Shown here in pieces: positions 52,065 to 59,943 of a stretch of 64,000 nucleotides of DNA. Made by a program: the position numbers and the translations under genes. The stretch is from Bradyrhizobium sp. WSM1417. Its GTDB lineage: Bacteria > Pseudomonadota > Alphaproteobacteria > Rhizobiales > Xanthobacteraceae. The notes below the pieces were generated by a model, which saw only the letters and a program-made list of their open reading frames with translations, did not search any database and was not told the origin of the DNA. Position 1 is the first letter of the stretch; the number at the start of each line of letters is the position of its first letter. The stretch spans positions 1,416,392 to 1,480,391 of the forward strand of contig NZ_KI911783.1 of the NCBI RefSeq assembly GCF_000515415.1, written 5' to 3'.

Positions 52065-52205
52065 CCTCGCCCCGCTTGCGGGGAGAGGTCGGATTGCATC
52101 GAAGATGCAATCCGGGTGAGGGGGACTCTCCGCGAGTCCCGCCCTCACCGTCCCTGCCGAGACTCCCCCTCATCCCGACCTTCTCCCCGCAAGCGGGGAG
52201 AAGGA
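52065..52205. repeat. Dispersed inverted repeat, family D copy 3 (overlaps MATE 3' end)
   Basis: CTCGCCCCGCTTGCGGGGAG ... GGTGAGGGGG facing CCCCTCATCCCGACCTTCTC ... CCGCAAGCGGGGAG. Its right half is inside the 3' end of the MATE gene. Confidence 0.85.
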
Positions 52206-53527
52206 GAAGAAAGAAACGTCTTCCTGTACAGCGCCGGATAGCGCGCCGCCTGCAAGCCGCCGCGCGAGACATAGGAGGCGATCAGCGCGCCCCACAGCCC
52301 GGCATTGCCGAACGATTGCAGCGCCCACCAGGTGCCGAGGAAGATCGCGAGCGAGGCCAGCATCAGATTGCGCATCTCGCGCGCCCAGGTCGCGCCGATA
52401 TAGATGCCGTCGAAGCCGAAGGCGAACACGCCGGGAATCGGCGCGAGTACGACGAACGGCAGGAATTCCCGCGCGCCGCGACGGACGCTTTCGCTCGCCG
52501 TCATGACATCGATCAAATTCGGCCCGAACAGCGCGAACAGCGCGGACACGACCAGCGCGAAGCCGAGCCCCCATAGCAGCACCAGCCGGGTCGAATCCGC
52601 AAATCCCCTGGCGTCGCGTGCGCCGAGCGTACGGCCGCAAAGCTGCTGGGCTGCGTTGGCAACACCATCGAGGAAGAAGGCGCTGACCAGCAGAAAGTTG
52701 TTGAGCACGGAATTGGCGGCCAGCGTGACATCGCCGGCCCGCGCGCCCTTGGCGGTGAAGAACAGAAACACGGCGATCAGCGCCGCGGTGCGGATCAGGA
52801 TGTCGGAGTTCACCGCCAGCAGCCGCATCAGCTTGGCCCGGTCGAACAGCTCTGCGTATGGCACAGCGAACCCACCGTCCTTATAGCGGCGGCAGACCAT
52901 CATCGCGAGCCCGAATCCGGCCGCTTCAGACAGCAGCGCCGCGATCGCAGCACCCGCGATGCCGGTGTTGTAGACCAGCACCAGCAGAATCGTCGCCGCC
53001 GCGTTGACGAGATTGATGACGACCTGGAGCGCGAGCGCCGGATTGGCGCGAGCCTGGCCGACCAGCCAGCCGAGGATGACGTAATTGGCGAGCGCCAGCG
53101 GCGCCGACCAGATCCGGATCACGAAGTAGGTTTTTGCCGCGCGCGTGACGCCCTCGCTGCCGCCCATTAGGTCGAACAGCACGGCCGCCAGCGGCAGTTG
53201 CAATGCAATCAGCGCGACGCCGATCAGGCCAGCGACGATGAAGCCGCGCACCAGGATCGCGGTCAGCTCGCGCGTCTCGCCGGCGCCGAGCGCCTGCGCC
53301 GTGAAGGCGAGCGTGCTCATGCGCAGGAATCCGAACAGCCAGAACAGGCAGTCGAAGATAACGGATGCTATGGCGACGCCGCCGAGCAGCGCGGCGTCGT
53401 CCAGCCGTCCGATCGCGGTGGTCGAGACCACGCCGATCAGCGGCGTGGTGAGGTTGGCGACCATCGCGGGGCCTGCGATGGCGAAGACCTGACGGGAGCC
53501 GATCTTCAAGTGAACGGGTGCGTGCAT
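52145..53527 (-). CDS. MATE family efflux transporter
   Basis: 460 residues, about 12 membrane segments in two halves (LTTPLIGVVSTTAIGRLDD, MRLLAVNSDILIRTAALIAVFLFF, LLVSAFFLDGVANAAQQLCGRTLGARD-like). DinF-type MATE that exports cationic compounds using a sodium or proton gradient. The last ~21 residues (from SPRLRGEGRDEGE) are encoded by a family D palindrome and replace the natural C-terminus. It starts one base after the stop of the MBL hydrolase gene. Confidence 0.9.
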   Translation of the reverse strand: MHAPVHLKIGSRQVFAIAGPAMVANLTTPLIGVVSTTAIGRLDDAALLGGVAIASVIFDCLFWLFGFLRMSTLAFTAQALGAGETRELTAILVRGFIVAGLIGVALIALQLPLAAVLFDLMGGSEGVTRAAKTYFVIRIWSAPLALANYVILGWLVGQARANPALALQVVINLVNAAATILLVLVYNTGIAGAAIAALLSEAAGFGLAMMVCRRYKDGGFAVPYAELFDRAKLMRLLAVNSDILIRTAALIAVFLFFTAKGARAGDVTLAANSVLNNFLLVSAFFLDGVANAAQQLCGRTLGARDARGFADSTRLVLLWGLGFALVVSALFALFGPNLIDVMTASESVRRGAREFLPFVVLAPIPGVFAFGFDGIYIGATWAREMRNLMLASLAIFLGTWWALQSFGNAGLWGALIASYVSRGGLQAARYPALYRKTFLSSPSPRLRGEGRDEGESRQGR

Positions 53528-53528
53528 G

Positions 53529-54263
53529 TCAGAACACGAGCACCATGCCGTCTTCGGCGGCGAGATGGGCGATGTCGTCGAGGCGCGACAGCACGTCTTC
53601 GCTCATATGGGTGAGCACGAGGCGTTTTGCGCCGATTTCGGGAAGGTGCTGTTCCAAGGTCTTCAGGCTGAGGTGATTCTTGACCACCTTCTCGTACATA
53701 TAGGCCTCGACGATGAAAAGGTCGGCGCCATGCGCCAGCGGAATGAGCGTCTCCGTCCATTCGGTATCGGCGCTGTAGGCCAGCGTGCGGCCCTCGGCTT
53801 CGATGCGATAGGCGAGAAACGGTCCGCCGGATTCGCCGTGCACGACCCGGTAGGGCGTCACCGTCACCGCGCCGAAGCTTTGGCTCTGCTCGGGCGCGAG
53901 CTCGACGACGGACAGCTCGAAGCGCTGTTTCGTCTTCGAGGAGTGCTCGAACAGAGCCTCCATCACCGCACGCAGCCGCGTCTCGATGCCTTTCGGGCCG
54001 GCGATCGTGAGCGGCCGCGTCCGCCGCGAGAATTGCGCGTCGAGCAGGACAAACGGCAGCCCGGCAAAATGGTCGCCGTGGAAATGCGTGATCAGGATGA
54101 GATCGATCTCGTTGCGGTCGATCTCGAGCCGCTTCAGCGCCGGCAAAGCCGACGCGCCGCAATCGATCAGGAAGTTGGCTTCGCGCCCCGAGACGTGGAA
54201 GCAGGTGTTGAGCCTGCCGCCCGATCCGAAGGCGTCGCCGCAGCCGACAAAGCGCAATTGCAT
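53529..54263 (-). CDS. MBL-fold metallohydrolase (ribonuclease-Z-like)
   Basis: 244 residues. Metallo-beta-lactamase fold: FHVSGREANFLIDCG, the dinuclear zinc motif ILITHFHGDHFAG (H-x-H-x-D-H, ~residue 60), SADTEWTETLIPLAHG and RLVLTHMSEDVL. The short form resembles RNase Z-related phosphodiesterases. It is upstream of the MATE gene on the same strand with a 1-nt gap. Confidence 0.9.
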   Translation of the reverse strand: MQLRFVGCGDAFGSGGRLNTCFHVSGREANFLIDCGASALPALKRLEIDRNEIDLILITHFHGDHFAGLPFVLLDAQFSRRTRPLTIAGPKGIETRLRAVMEALFEHSSKTKQRFELSVVELAPEQSQSFGAVTVTPYRVVHGESGGPFLAYRIEAEGRTLAYSADTEWTETLIPLAHGADLFIVEAYMYEKVVKNHLSLKTLEQHLPEIGAKRLVLTHMSEDVLSRLDDIAHLAAEDGMVLVF

Positions 54264-54280
54264 CGGCTGCTGGCTCCCTA

Positions 54281-54329
54281 GAGCATGATCCGGAAAAGTG
54301 TGAAGCGGTTTTCCGACAAGATCATGCTC
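54281..54329. repeat. Short palindrome, family E copy 2
   Basis: GAGCATGATCCGGAAAAGTG ... CGGTTTTCCGACAAGATCATGCTC; matches 40955-41004. It lies upstream of the MBL gene and downstream of the DUF6460-like gene. Confidence 0.88.
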
Positions 54330-54341
54330 AAAACTAACGGC

Positions 54342-54644
54342 TTACCTGCGCGGCGTGCCGAAAACGCGCATCAGCAGCCAGATCGGGATCACGATGACAG
54401 CGCCGAGCAGGAAGTAGCGCCACAGCCAGTTCACGGTGTCGAAGCCGAGATCCCACAGCCGCTGGAACAGAAGACGAATGCTGTAGATGATATTCCAAGG
54501 ATCGAAGCCGATCGCCGCCAGCACGACGCCGACCAGGATCGAGAGCAGCACCAGGCGAAACGCGACCGCCAACGGCGAGCCGCCGAGAAAGCGGTGCAGG
54601 CCGTCACTGCGGCCGGCCGGCAAATCTCTGACGTCGTGGGCCAT
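54342..54644 (-). CDS. Small membrane protein (DUF6460-like)
   Basis: 100 residues from ATG 54644, preceded by GAGGAG. Two membrane segments (FRLVLLSILVGVVLAAIGF and WRYFLLGAVIVIPIWLLMRVF) with SIRLLFQRLWDLG between. It matches small rhizobial proteins named DUF6460; function unknown. Confidence 0.78.
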   Translation of the reverse strand: MAHDVRDLPAGRSDGLHRFLGGSPLAVAFRLVLLSILVGVVLAAIGFDPWNIIYSIRLLFQRLWDLGFDTVNWLWRYFLLGAVIVIPIWLLMRVFGTPRR

Positions 54645-54767
54645 CTCAAACTCCTCAGGGGATTCGACCCTATCATAGGGCAAGGCGGGGGACATGGGGA
54701 ACCCGTGAGGGGGCGTCAATCGGCTTACGGGATTTTAATGCGGGCAAGGATGCCGCGGGCTCCCTAA

Positions 54768-54813
54768 CCTCTCCCGCGCTTGTCCGCCGAAGCCTTGGCG
54801 GAAGCGGGAGAGG
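54768..54813. repeat. Hairpin, family D relative
   Basis: CCTCTCCCGCGCTTGTCCGC ... GCGGAAGCGGGAGAGG arms around a CCGAAGCCTTGG centre; it lies nine bases after the 3' end of the DNA ligase gene (54822 on minus) and may serve as its terminator. Confidence 0.7.
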
Positions 54814-54821
54814 GAGCGCAC

Positions 54822-56480
54822 TCACGCCTCAATCTCCGCCGCCTCCGCTTTCAGCATCTTTTCCAGCGTTTCCAGCCGGTCGGCCTCCCGCGGCGGCTTG
54901 TCCCAGCGCAAGCGGCTGATGCGGGGAAAGCGCATCGCGACGCCGGATTTGTGCCGTGGTGAGCGCTGTAGCCCCTCGAAGGCAACCTCCAGCACCAAGC
55001 CCTTGTCCGGCTCGTGTACGACGTGGCGGACGGGGCCGAATTTTTCGGTGGTATTGCGACGCACGAAGCGGTCGATCTGGAGCAGCTCTTCGTCGGTGAA
55101 GCCGAAATAGGCTTTTCCGACCGGCACCAGCTCGTCACTGCCCGCGCCTGCGGTCCAGACGCCGAAGGTGTAGTCGGAATAGTAGGACGAGCGTTTGCCG
55201 TGGCCGCGCTGCGCATACATCAGCACGGCGTCGATGATGTGCGGATCGCGCTTCCACTTCCACCACTGTCCCTTCGGCCGTCCCGGCAGATAGAGTGCGT
55301 CGCGCCGCTTCAGCATCACGCCTTCGACGGCGTCCGCGTCTTCGCCCGCACCAGCGCTCGCGGGATCGGCGCGTGCGGCGGTCAGCGCCTCCCAGCTTGC
55401 GAAGGGCACGGTGGGCGAGAGATCGATGCGGGGATCGTCGAGCTTGCCGATAAAGGTCTCCAGCCGTTCGCGGCGCTCCGCGAACGGTAGCTCGCGCAAA
55501 TCGTTCTCGTCGTCGCCGAGCAGATCGTAGGCGCGCAGATGAATTGGAAACTCCTTGATCAGCTTCGGAGACACGAGCTTGCGGTTGAGCCGCTGTTGCA
55601 GAACATTGAAACTCTGCACGCGCCCTTCGCGCAGGATCAGAAGCTCGCCGTCGATGGCGCCGGGCAGCCGCAACGATGGAACGAGATCCGGAAAGCTTCC
55701 GGTGATGTCCTCGCCAGTGCGCGAATAGAGCCGCGCGGTGATGCGGCCGTGCTCGTCGCGGCCGGCCACCGCCTGCACGCGGATGCCGTCCCATTTCCAT
55801 TCGGCGATGTAGTCGGCGGGATCGAGCGCGGCGAAATCGGTGTCTTCGATCGCATGTGCCAGCATCACCGGGCGAAACGGCGCGGGATCGCGATTGACCG
55901 GCTTGTCGCCGCGGCCTTCCAGCCAGGCGAACAGGTCGAGATAGGGTGGCGCGAGACCGGGCCAGATCAGCTCGACCTCATGCGGGTCCTTGTCGCCGAG
56001 TGCCGCGGCTGCAGTCTTGGCCAGGCGCGCGGAGATGCCGATGCGCAACGCGCCGGTGACGAGCTTCAACAGCGCCCAGCGGCCAGTCTCATCTAGCTCG
56101 TCGAGCCAGCGCTCGAGCTGTTTTGGCAGCTCGGTCTTGCCGAGCGTGCGCAGGGTGGTGACGACCTCGGTGAGCGTCGGGGGCGGTGGGTTGTTGTGGA
56201 CACCCACGGCCTTCGGCCACATCAGCGCGATCGTCTCGGAGAGATCGCCCACATAGTCCCAGGATAGGCCGAACAAGACCGGGTCAGTTCGCTGGGCGAT
56301 AAGATCGCGCAGCAGAGAAGGTTTTGCGTGCTTGAAGCTCAGCGCGCCGGTCAGCGCGGCCAGCGCGTAGCCGCGATCGGGATCGGGGACCTCGCGAAAA
56401 TAGCTGGTGATCAGCCGCAGCTTGTTGTTGCGGCCGGGCTCGTAGGCGAGGCGGTCGAGCAGTTCGGCGAAGCGGTTCAT
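54822..56480 (-). CDS. ATP-dependent DNA ligase (ligase-associated repair type)
   Basis: 552 residues. N-terminal ligase helical domain (residues 1-200) followed by the adenylation domain with catalytic Lys in YIAEWKWDGIRVQAV (~residue 229), RLYSRTGEDITGSFPDL, IDGELL, VEGVMLKRRDALY and K-W-K, then the OB domain (ELVPVGKAYFGFTDEELLQID). It seals nicks with ATP. It overlaps the exonuclease gene by four bases (ATGA), as in the ligase-associated DNA-damage-response set. Ku and LigD polymerase genes are not here. Confidence 0.93.
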   Translation of the reverse strand: MNRFAELLDRLAYEPGRNNKLRLITSYFREVPDPDRGYALAALTGALSFKHAKPSLLRDLIAQRTDPVLFGLSWDYVGDLSETIALMWPKAVGVHNNPPPPTLTEVVTTLRTLGKTELPKQLERWLDELDETGRWALLKLVTGALRIGISARLAKTAAAALGDKDPHEVELIWPGLAPPYLDLFAWLEGRGDKPVNRDPAPFRPVMLAHAIEDTDFAALDPADYIAEWKWDGIRVQAVAGRDEHGRITARLYSRTGEDITGSFPDLVPSLRLPGAIDGELLILREGRVQSFNVLQQRLNRKLVSPKLIKEFPIHLRAYDLLGDDENDLRELPFAERRERLETFIGKLDDPRIDLSPTVPFASWEALTAARADPASAGAGEDADAVEGVMLKRRDALYLPGRPKGQWWKWKRDPHIIDAVLMYAQRGHGKRSSYYSDYTFGVWTAGAGSDELVPVGKAYFGFTDEELLQIDRFVRRNTTEKFGPVRHVVHEPDKGLVLEVAFEGLQRSPRHKSGVAMRFPRISRLRWDKPPREADRLETLEKMLKAEAAEIEA

Positions 56481-57514
56481 GCTTCGGCCTCGTCAGCGAG
56501 CGGCGTCTCGGTCTCCTCCTCGTCGCCGTAGCCGACCAGATCGAGCGGCCGTGCCCGCAAACCCTTGCTTTGGCACCAATGCACCAGCGCGTCTTCCTGG
56601 CCATGGGTGACCCAGATCTCGCCGGCGCCGGTCGCTGCGATCGTGGCGGTGAGGCCGTCCCAATCGGCGTGATCCGAGATCACCAGGGGCAGCTCGATGC
56701 CGCGTTGGCGCGCGCGGGCGCGCACCCGCATCCAGCCGGAGGCGAATGCCGTGACGGGATCGGGAAACCGCCGGGTCCAGAGATCGGACGTCGCAGAGGG
56801 TGGCGCCAGCGTGATGGTGCCGGCAAGCGCCGCCTTCTTCACGCCCTTCACCGGCCGCAACTCGCCGAGCTCGATTCCGCGGCTCTGATAGTAATGCGTG
56901 ATCTTCTCCATCGCGCCATGCAGATAGATCGGCGCATCGTAACCCGCCTGGCGCAGCAGCGCGATCACGCGCTGCGCCTTGCCGAGCGAATAGGCGCCGA
57001 CGAGATGCGCGCGCTCCGGAAACAGCGCCACCGACGCCAGCAGCTTCTTGACCTCGTCGGCGGCATCGCCATGGCGAAACACCGGCAGTCCGAACGTCGC
57101 CTCGGTGATGAAGACGTCGCAGGGCACCAGCTCGAACGGCGTGCAGGTCGGGTCAGGCGCGTCCTTGTAGTCGCCGGAGGCTACGATGCAGGTGTCCTTG
57201 CAGCTGACCGCGACCTGCGCCGAACCGAGCACATGGCCGGCCGGATGAAACTTCACGCTGACGTCGCCGAGCCGGATCTCCTCGCCATAGCGGATCGCCT
57301 GCGTCGAGCCGGCAAAATTCTCGCCATAGCGCAGCCGCATCATGTCCAGCGTTTCCTGCGTCGCCAGCACCGCGCCGTGGCCGGCGCGGGCATGGTCGGA
57401 ATGGCCGTGGGTGATCACGGCCCGCTCGACCGGGCGGACAGGGTCGATATGGAAGCCGCCCGGCTTGCAGCATAGGCCGGCGGCAACTGGCAGCAGGATG
57501 TCTTGCGGACGCAT
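56477..57514 (-). CDS. Ligase-associated DNA exonuclease (MBL/beta-CASP fold)
   Basis: 345 residues from ATG 57514 (MRPQDILLPV). MBL motif ITHGHSDHARAGHG (H-x-H-x-D-H, ~residue 37), VASGDYKDAPDPTC, FITEATFGLP, ISDHADWDGL and WVTHGQEDALVHWC. It belongs to the SNM1/Artemis-like branch named ligase-associated exonuclease. Stop overlaps the ligase start, so both products are made together. It likely processes DNA ends before sealing. Confidence 0.9.
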   Translation of the reverse strand: MRPQDILLPVAAGLCCKPGGFHIDPVRPVERAVITHGHSDHARAGHGAVLATQETLDMMRLRYGENFAGSTQAIRYGEEIRLGDVSVKFHPAGHVLGSAQVAVSCKDTCIVASGDYKDAPDPTCTPFELVPCDVFITEATFGLPVFRHGDAADEVKKLLASVALFPERAHLVGAYSLGKAQRVIALLRQAGYDAPIYLHGAMEKITHYYQSRGIELGELRPVKGVKKAALAGTITLAPPSATSDLWTRRFPDPVTAFASGWMRVRARARQRGIELPLVISDHADWDGLTATIAATGAGEIWVTHGQEDALVHWCQSKGLRARPLDLVGYGDEEETETPLADEAEA

Positions 57515-57579
57515 GCCTGTTATATAGGTTGCGACCCCGCATCTTCGAGTCACCCGCCCACTTCGCTTCCTGGTTCCCA

Positions 57580-58506
57580 ATGCCCCTGCGCCTGTTCCTG
57601 ACCTCCGGCGATCTCGTGGCCGACCGCCGCTTCGAGTTCGCGCGCGACCTCCAGCTCAAGGGCGATCTGGCGGCCGCCGCCGACCTGCTGGAGCAGACCG
57701 TCGAGCTTGCGCCGAATTTCACCTCGGCCTGGTTCACGCTCGGCGAAATCCGCGCGCAACTCGGCGAGCGCGACAAGGCGATTGCGGCCTTTCGCAAATC
57801 GCGCGAGTCCGACCCCAGCGATCAACATGGCGCCCATTTGCATCTGATACGCCTCGGCGACGCGCAATTGTCCGAGATGCCCAAGGCCTATGTGCAGGCC
57901 TTGTTCGATCAATACGCGCCGCGCTTCGAGCACGTGCTGATCAACGATCTCGGCTATCGCGCGCCGTCGCTGATCTTCAAGGCGGTGGTGGCGGCCCGCG
58001 TCGCCGCGAAGAAGCCCGCCCTGTTCAAGCGCGCCATCGATCTCGGATGCGGGACCGGGCTTGCGGCCGCCGCCTTCGCAAAACAGGTCGACCAGTTCAT
58101 TGGCATCGATCTGTCGCCCGGCATGGTCAAGGAGGCACGCGCAACCGGGCTCTATGCCGAGCTCGAGGTCGCCGACATGATCGAAGGCCTGCGCAGCAGG
58201 AGCGATGCGAGCACGAACCTCGTCGTCGCTGCCGATGCGTTCGTCTATCTCCCCGATCTCGCCCCGGTGCTCGGTGAAGCCAGGCGCGTGCTCGCGCCCG
58301 GCGGCGTGCTTGCGTTCACGCTGGAGACCCATGACGGCAGGGGCATCGTTCTCGGCGAAGGCCTGCGCTATGCCCATTCGGCGGAATATGTGCGCGATGC
58401 GATGGCGCAGGCCGGCCTCAAGCTCCTCACATTGGAGCAGGCCTCGCCACGCACCGAGAACAACGAGCCGGTGCGCGGCCTCGTCGTGGTCGCCGAGAAA
58501 ACTTGA
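57580..58506 (+). CDS. TPR-containing SAM-dependent methyltransferase
   Basis: 308 residues from ATG 57580. N-terminal TPR-like helices (DLQLKGDLAAAADLLEQTVELAP, SAWFTLGEIRAQLGERDKA) followed by a methyltransferase domain: AIDLGCGTGLAAAAFAKQ (motif I, ~residue 155), VAADAFVYLPDLAPVLGEARRVLAPGGVLAFTLE (abridged). Substrate unknown. It is divergent from the exonuclease gene with 65 nt between, so they share a promoter region. Confidence 0.88.
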   Translation: MPLRLFLTSGDLVADRRFEFARDLQLKGDLAAAADLLEQTVELAPNFTSAWFTLGEIRAQLGERDKAIAAFRKSRESDPSDQHGAHLHLIRLGDAQLSEMPKAYVQALFDQYAPRFEHVLINDLGYRAPSLIFKAVVAARVAAKKPALFKRAIDLGCGTGLAAAAFAKQVDQFIGIDLSPGMVKEARATGLYAELEVADMIEGLRSRSDASTNLVVAADAFVYLPDLAPVLGEARRVLAPGGVLAFTLETHDGRGIVLGEGLRYAHSAEYVRDAMAQAGLKLLTLEQASPRTENNEPVRGLVVVAEKT

Positions 58507-58620
58507 GTCTAGGCGCTATATGCGGCGCTTTAAGCGTCATTGCGTCGCAAAGCCGTGACTTCCCACTTGCGAGCCGTGCAGCGATGCCAGCACAATGCGC
58601 GCACCAGGGAGAAACGAATA

Positions 58621-59850
58621 ATGACGAAGAATCCATCGCGGCGCGATTTCAGCGCCGCCGCGCTCGCCACCATCGCGGCATCCACCTTGCCCGCGCCCTC
58701 CGTCTGGGCGGCGGAGAAGAAATACGATGCGGGGGCCAGCGACACCGAGATCAAGATCGGGCAGACCGTGCCGCATTCCGGCCCCGGCTCGCTCTACGGC
58801 GTGCTCGGGCGCATCGGCGAAGCCTATTTCCAGATGCTGAACGAGAAGGGCGGCATCAACGGACGCAAGGTCAAATTCCTCACCATGGACGATGCCTACA
58901 GCGCGCCGAAATGCGTCGAGGCGACGCGGCGCCTGGTCGAGCAGGAGGAGGTGCTCGCGCTCTACGGCTCGCTCGGCACCGCGCCGCAGACCGCCGTGCA
59001 CAAATACCTAAACTCGAAGGGCGTGCCGCAGCTGCTGCTGAACACCGGCGCGTCGAAGTGGAATAACCCGAAAGAGTTCAAATGGACGATGGCGGGCCTG
59101 CCGCTCTATCCGACCGAAGCGCGCATCCTGGCACGGCACGTCGTCAGCGTGAAACCGAACGCGAAGGTCGGCATCCTCTACCAGAACGACGATTTCGGCC
59201 GCGATTTCCTCGGCCCCTTCAAGAAGGTTCTGGAAGATGCCGGCGGCACTGCCAAGGTGATCATGGAGCAGACCTACGATCTGACCGATCCGACCGTCGA
59301 TTCCCAGCTCATCAACCTCTCGAAATCGGGCGCGGACGTCTTCTACAACATCTCCACCGGCAAGGCGTCGTCGCAGTCGATCCGGAAAGTGGCCGAGCTC
59401 GGCTGGAAGCCGCTGCAGCTGTTGTCGGCCGGCTCGACCGGCCGCTCGATCCTCAATGCCGCGGGCCTCGAGAACGCCGCCGGCATCGTCGCCATCCGCT
59501 ACAACAAGGAAGTCGGCCTGCCCAAATGGGAGAAGGACCCCGACGTGATGGCGTTCGAGGAGCTGCGCAAGAAGTACACGCCGGCGATCGATCAGGACAA
59601 CACCATCGCCTTCGCCGGCTACGGCCAAGCCGTCACCATGGGCGAGATCCTGCGCCGCTGCGGCGACGAGCTTACCCGCGCCAACGTGCTGAAGCAGGCC
59701 TCCAACCTCAAAGGCTTCCACTCGCCTTATTTCCTCGACGGCGTCACCTACGACTACACGCCTGACGATTACACGCCGATGAAGACGCTCTTCATCTCCA
59801 CCTTTACCGGCAAGGACTGGGACATCTCCGACAAGCCGATGTCGGAGTAG
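58621..59850 (+). CDS. ABC transporter substrate-binding protein (branched-chain amino acid type)
   Basis: 409 residues from ATG 58621. Twin-arginine signal (SRRDFSAAALATIAA) ending V-W-A. LivJ-type fold: IKIGQTVPHSGPGSLYGVLG, NEKGGINGRKVKFL, ALYGSLGTAPQTAVHKYLNSKGVPQL, GILYQNDDFGRDFLG. It probably binds an amino or aromatic acid. No transporter partners are adjacent, and it lies between the methyltransferase and the helicase, so it looks like an insertion into the repair block. Confidence 0.9.
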   Translation: MTKNPSRRDFSAAALATIAASTLPAPSVWAAEKKYDAGASDTEIKIGQTVPHSGPGSLYGVLGRIGEAYFQMLNEKGGINGRKVKFLTMDDAYSAPKCVEATRRLVEQEEVLALYGSLGTAPQTAVHKYLNSKGVPQLLLNTGASKWNNPKEFKWTMAGLPLYPTEARILARHVVSVKPNAKVGILYQNDDFGRDFLGPFKKVLEDAGGTAKVIMEQTYDLTDPTVDSQLINLSKSGADVFYNISTGKASSQSIRKVAELGWKPLQLLSAGSTGRSILNAAGLENAAGIVAIRYNKEVGLPKWEKDPDVMAFEELRKKYTPAIDQDNTIAFAGYGQAVTMGEILRRCGDELTRANVLKQASNLKGFHSPYFLDGVTYDYTPDDYTPMKTLFISTFTGKDWDISDKPMSE

Positions 59851-59870
59851 AGGGCGCACCGCTGTCTCTT

Positions 59871-59893
59871 CCTCTCTCCCCGGCGGGGAGAGG
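59871..59893. terminator. Hairpin after binding-protein gene (family D fragment)
   Basis: CCTCTCTCCCCGGCGGGGAGAGG: a 9-10 bp GC-rich stem about 20 nt after the stop at 59850. It resembles half of a family D palindrome; terminator role inferred from position. Confidence 0.55.
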
Positions 59894-59943
59894 GGAAGTA
59901 CACCCCCTCGACGAACCCACCCCCACGGCTTACCTGTGATGCC

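Noticed and set aside
54822..57514. Ku/LigD non-homologous end-joining locus
   Set aside because: No Ku or LigD primase domain is present; gene set matches the ligase-associated response instead.
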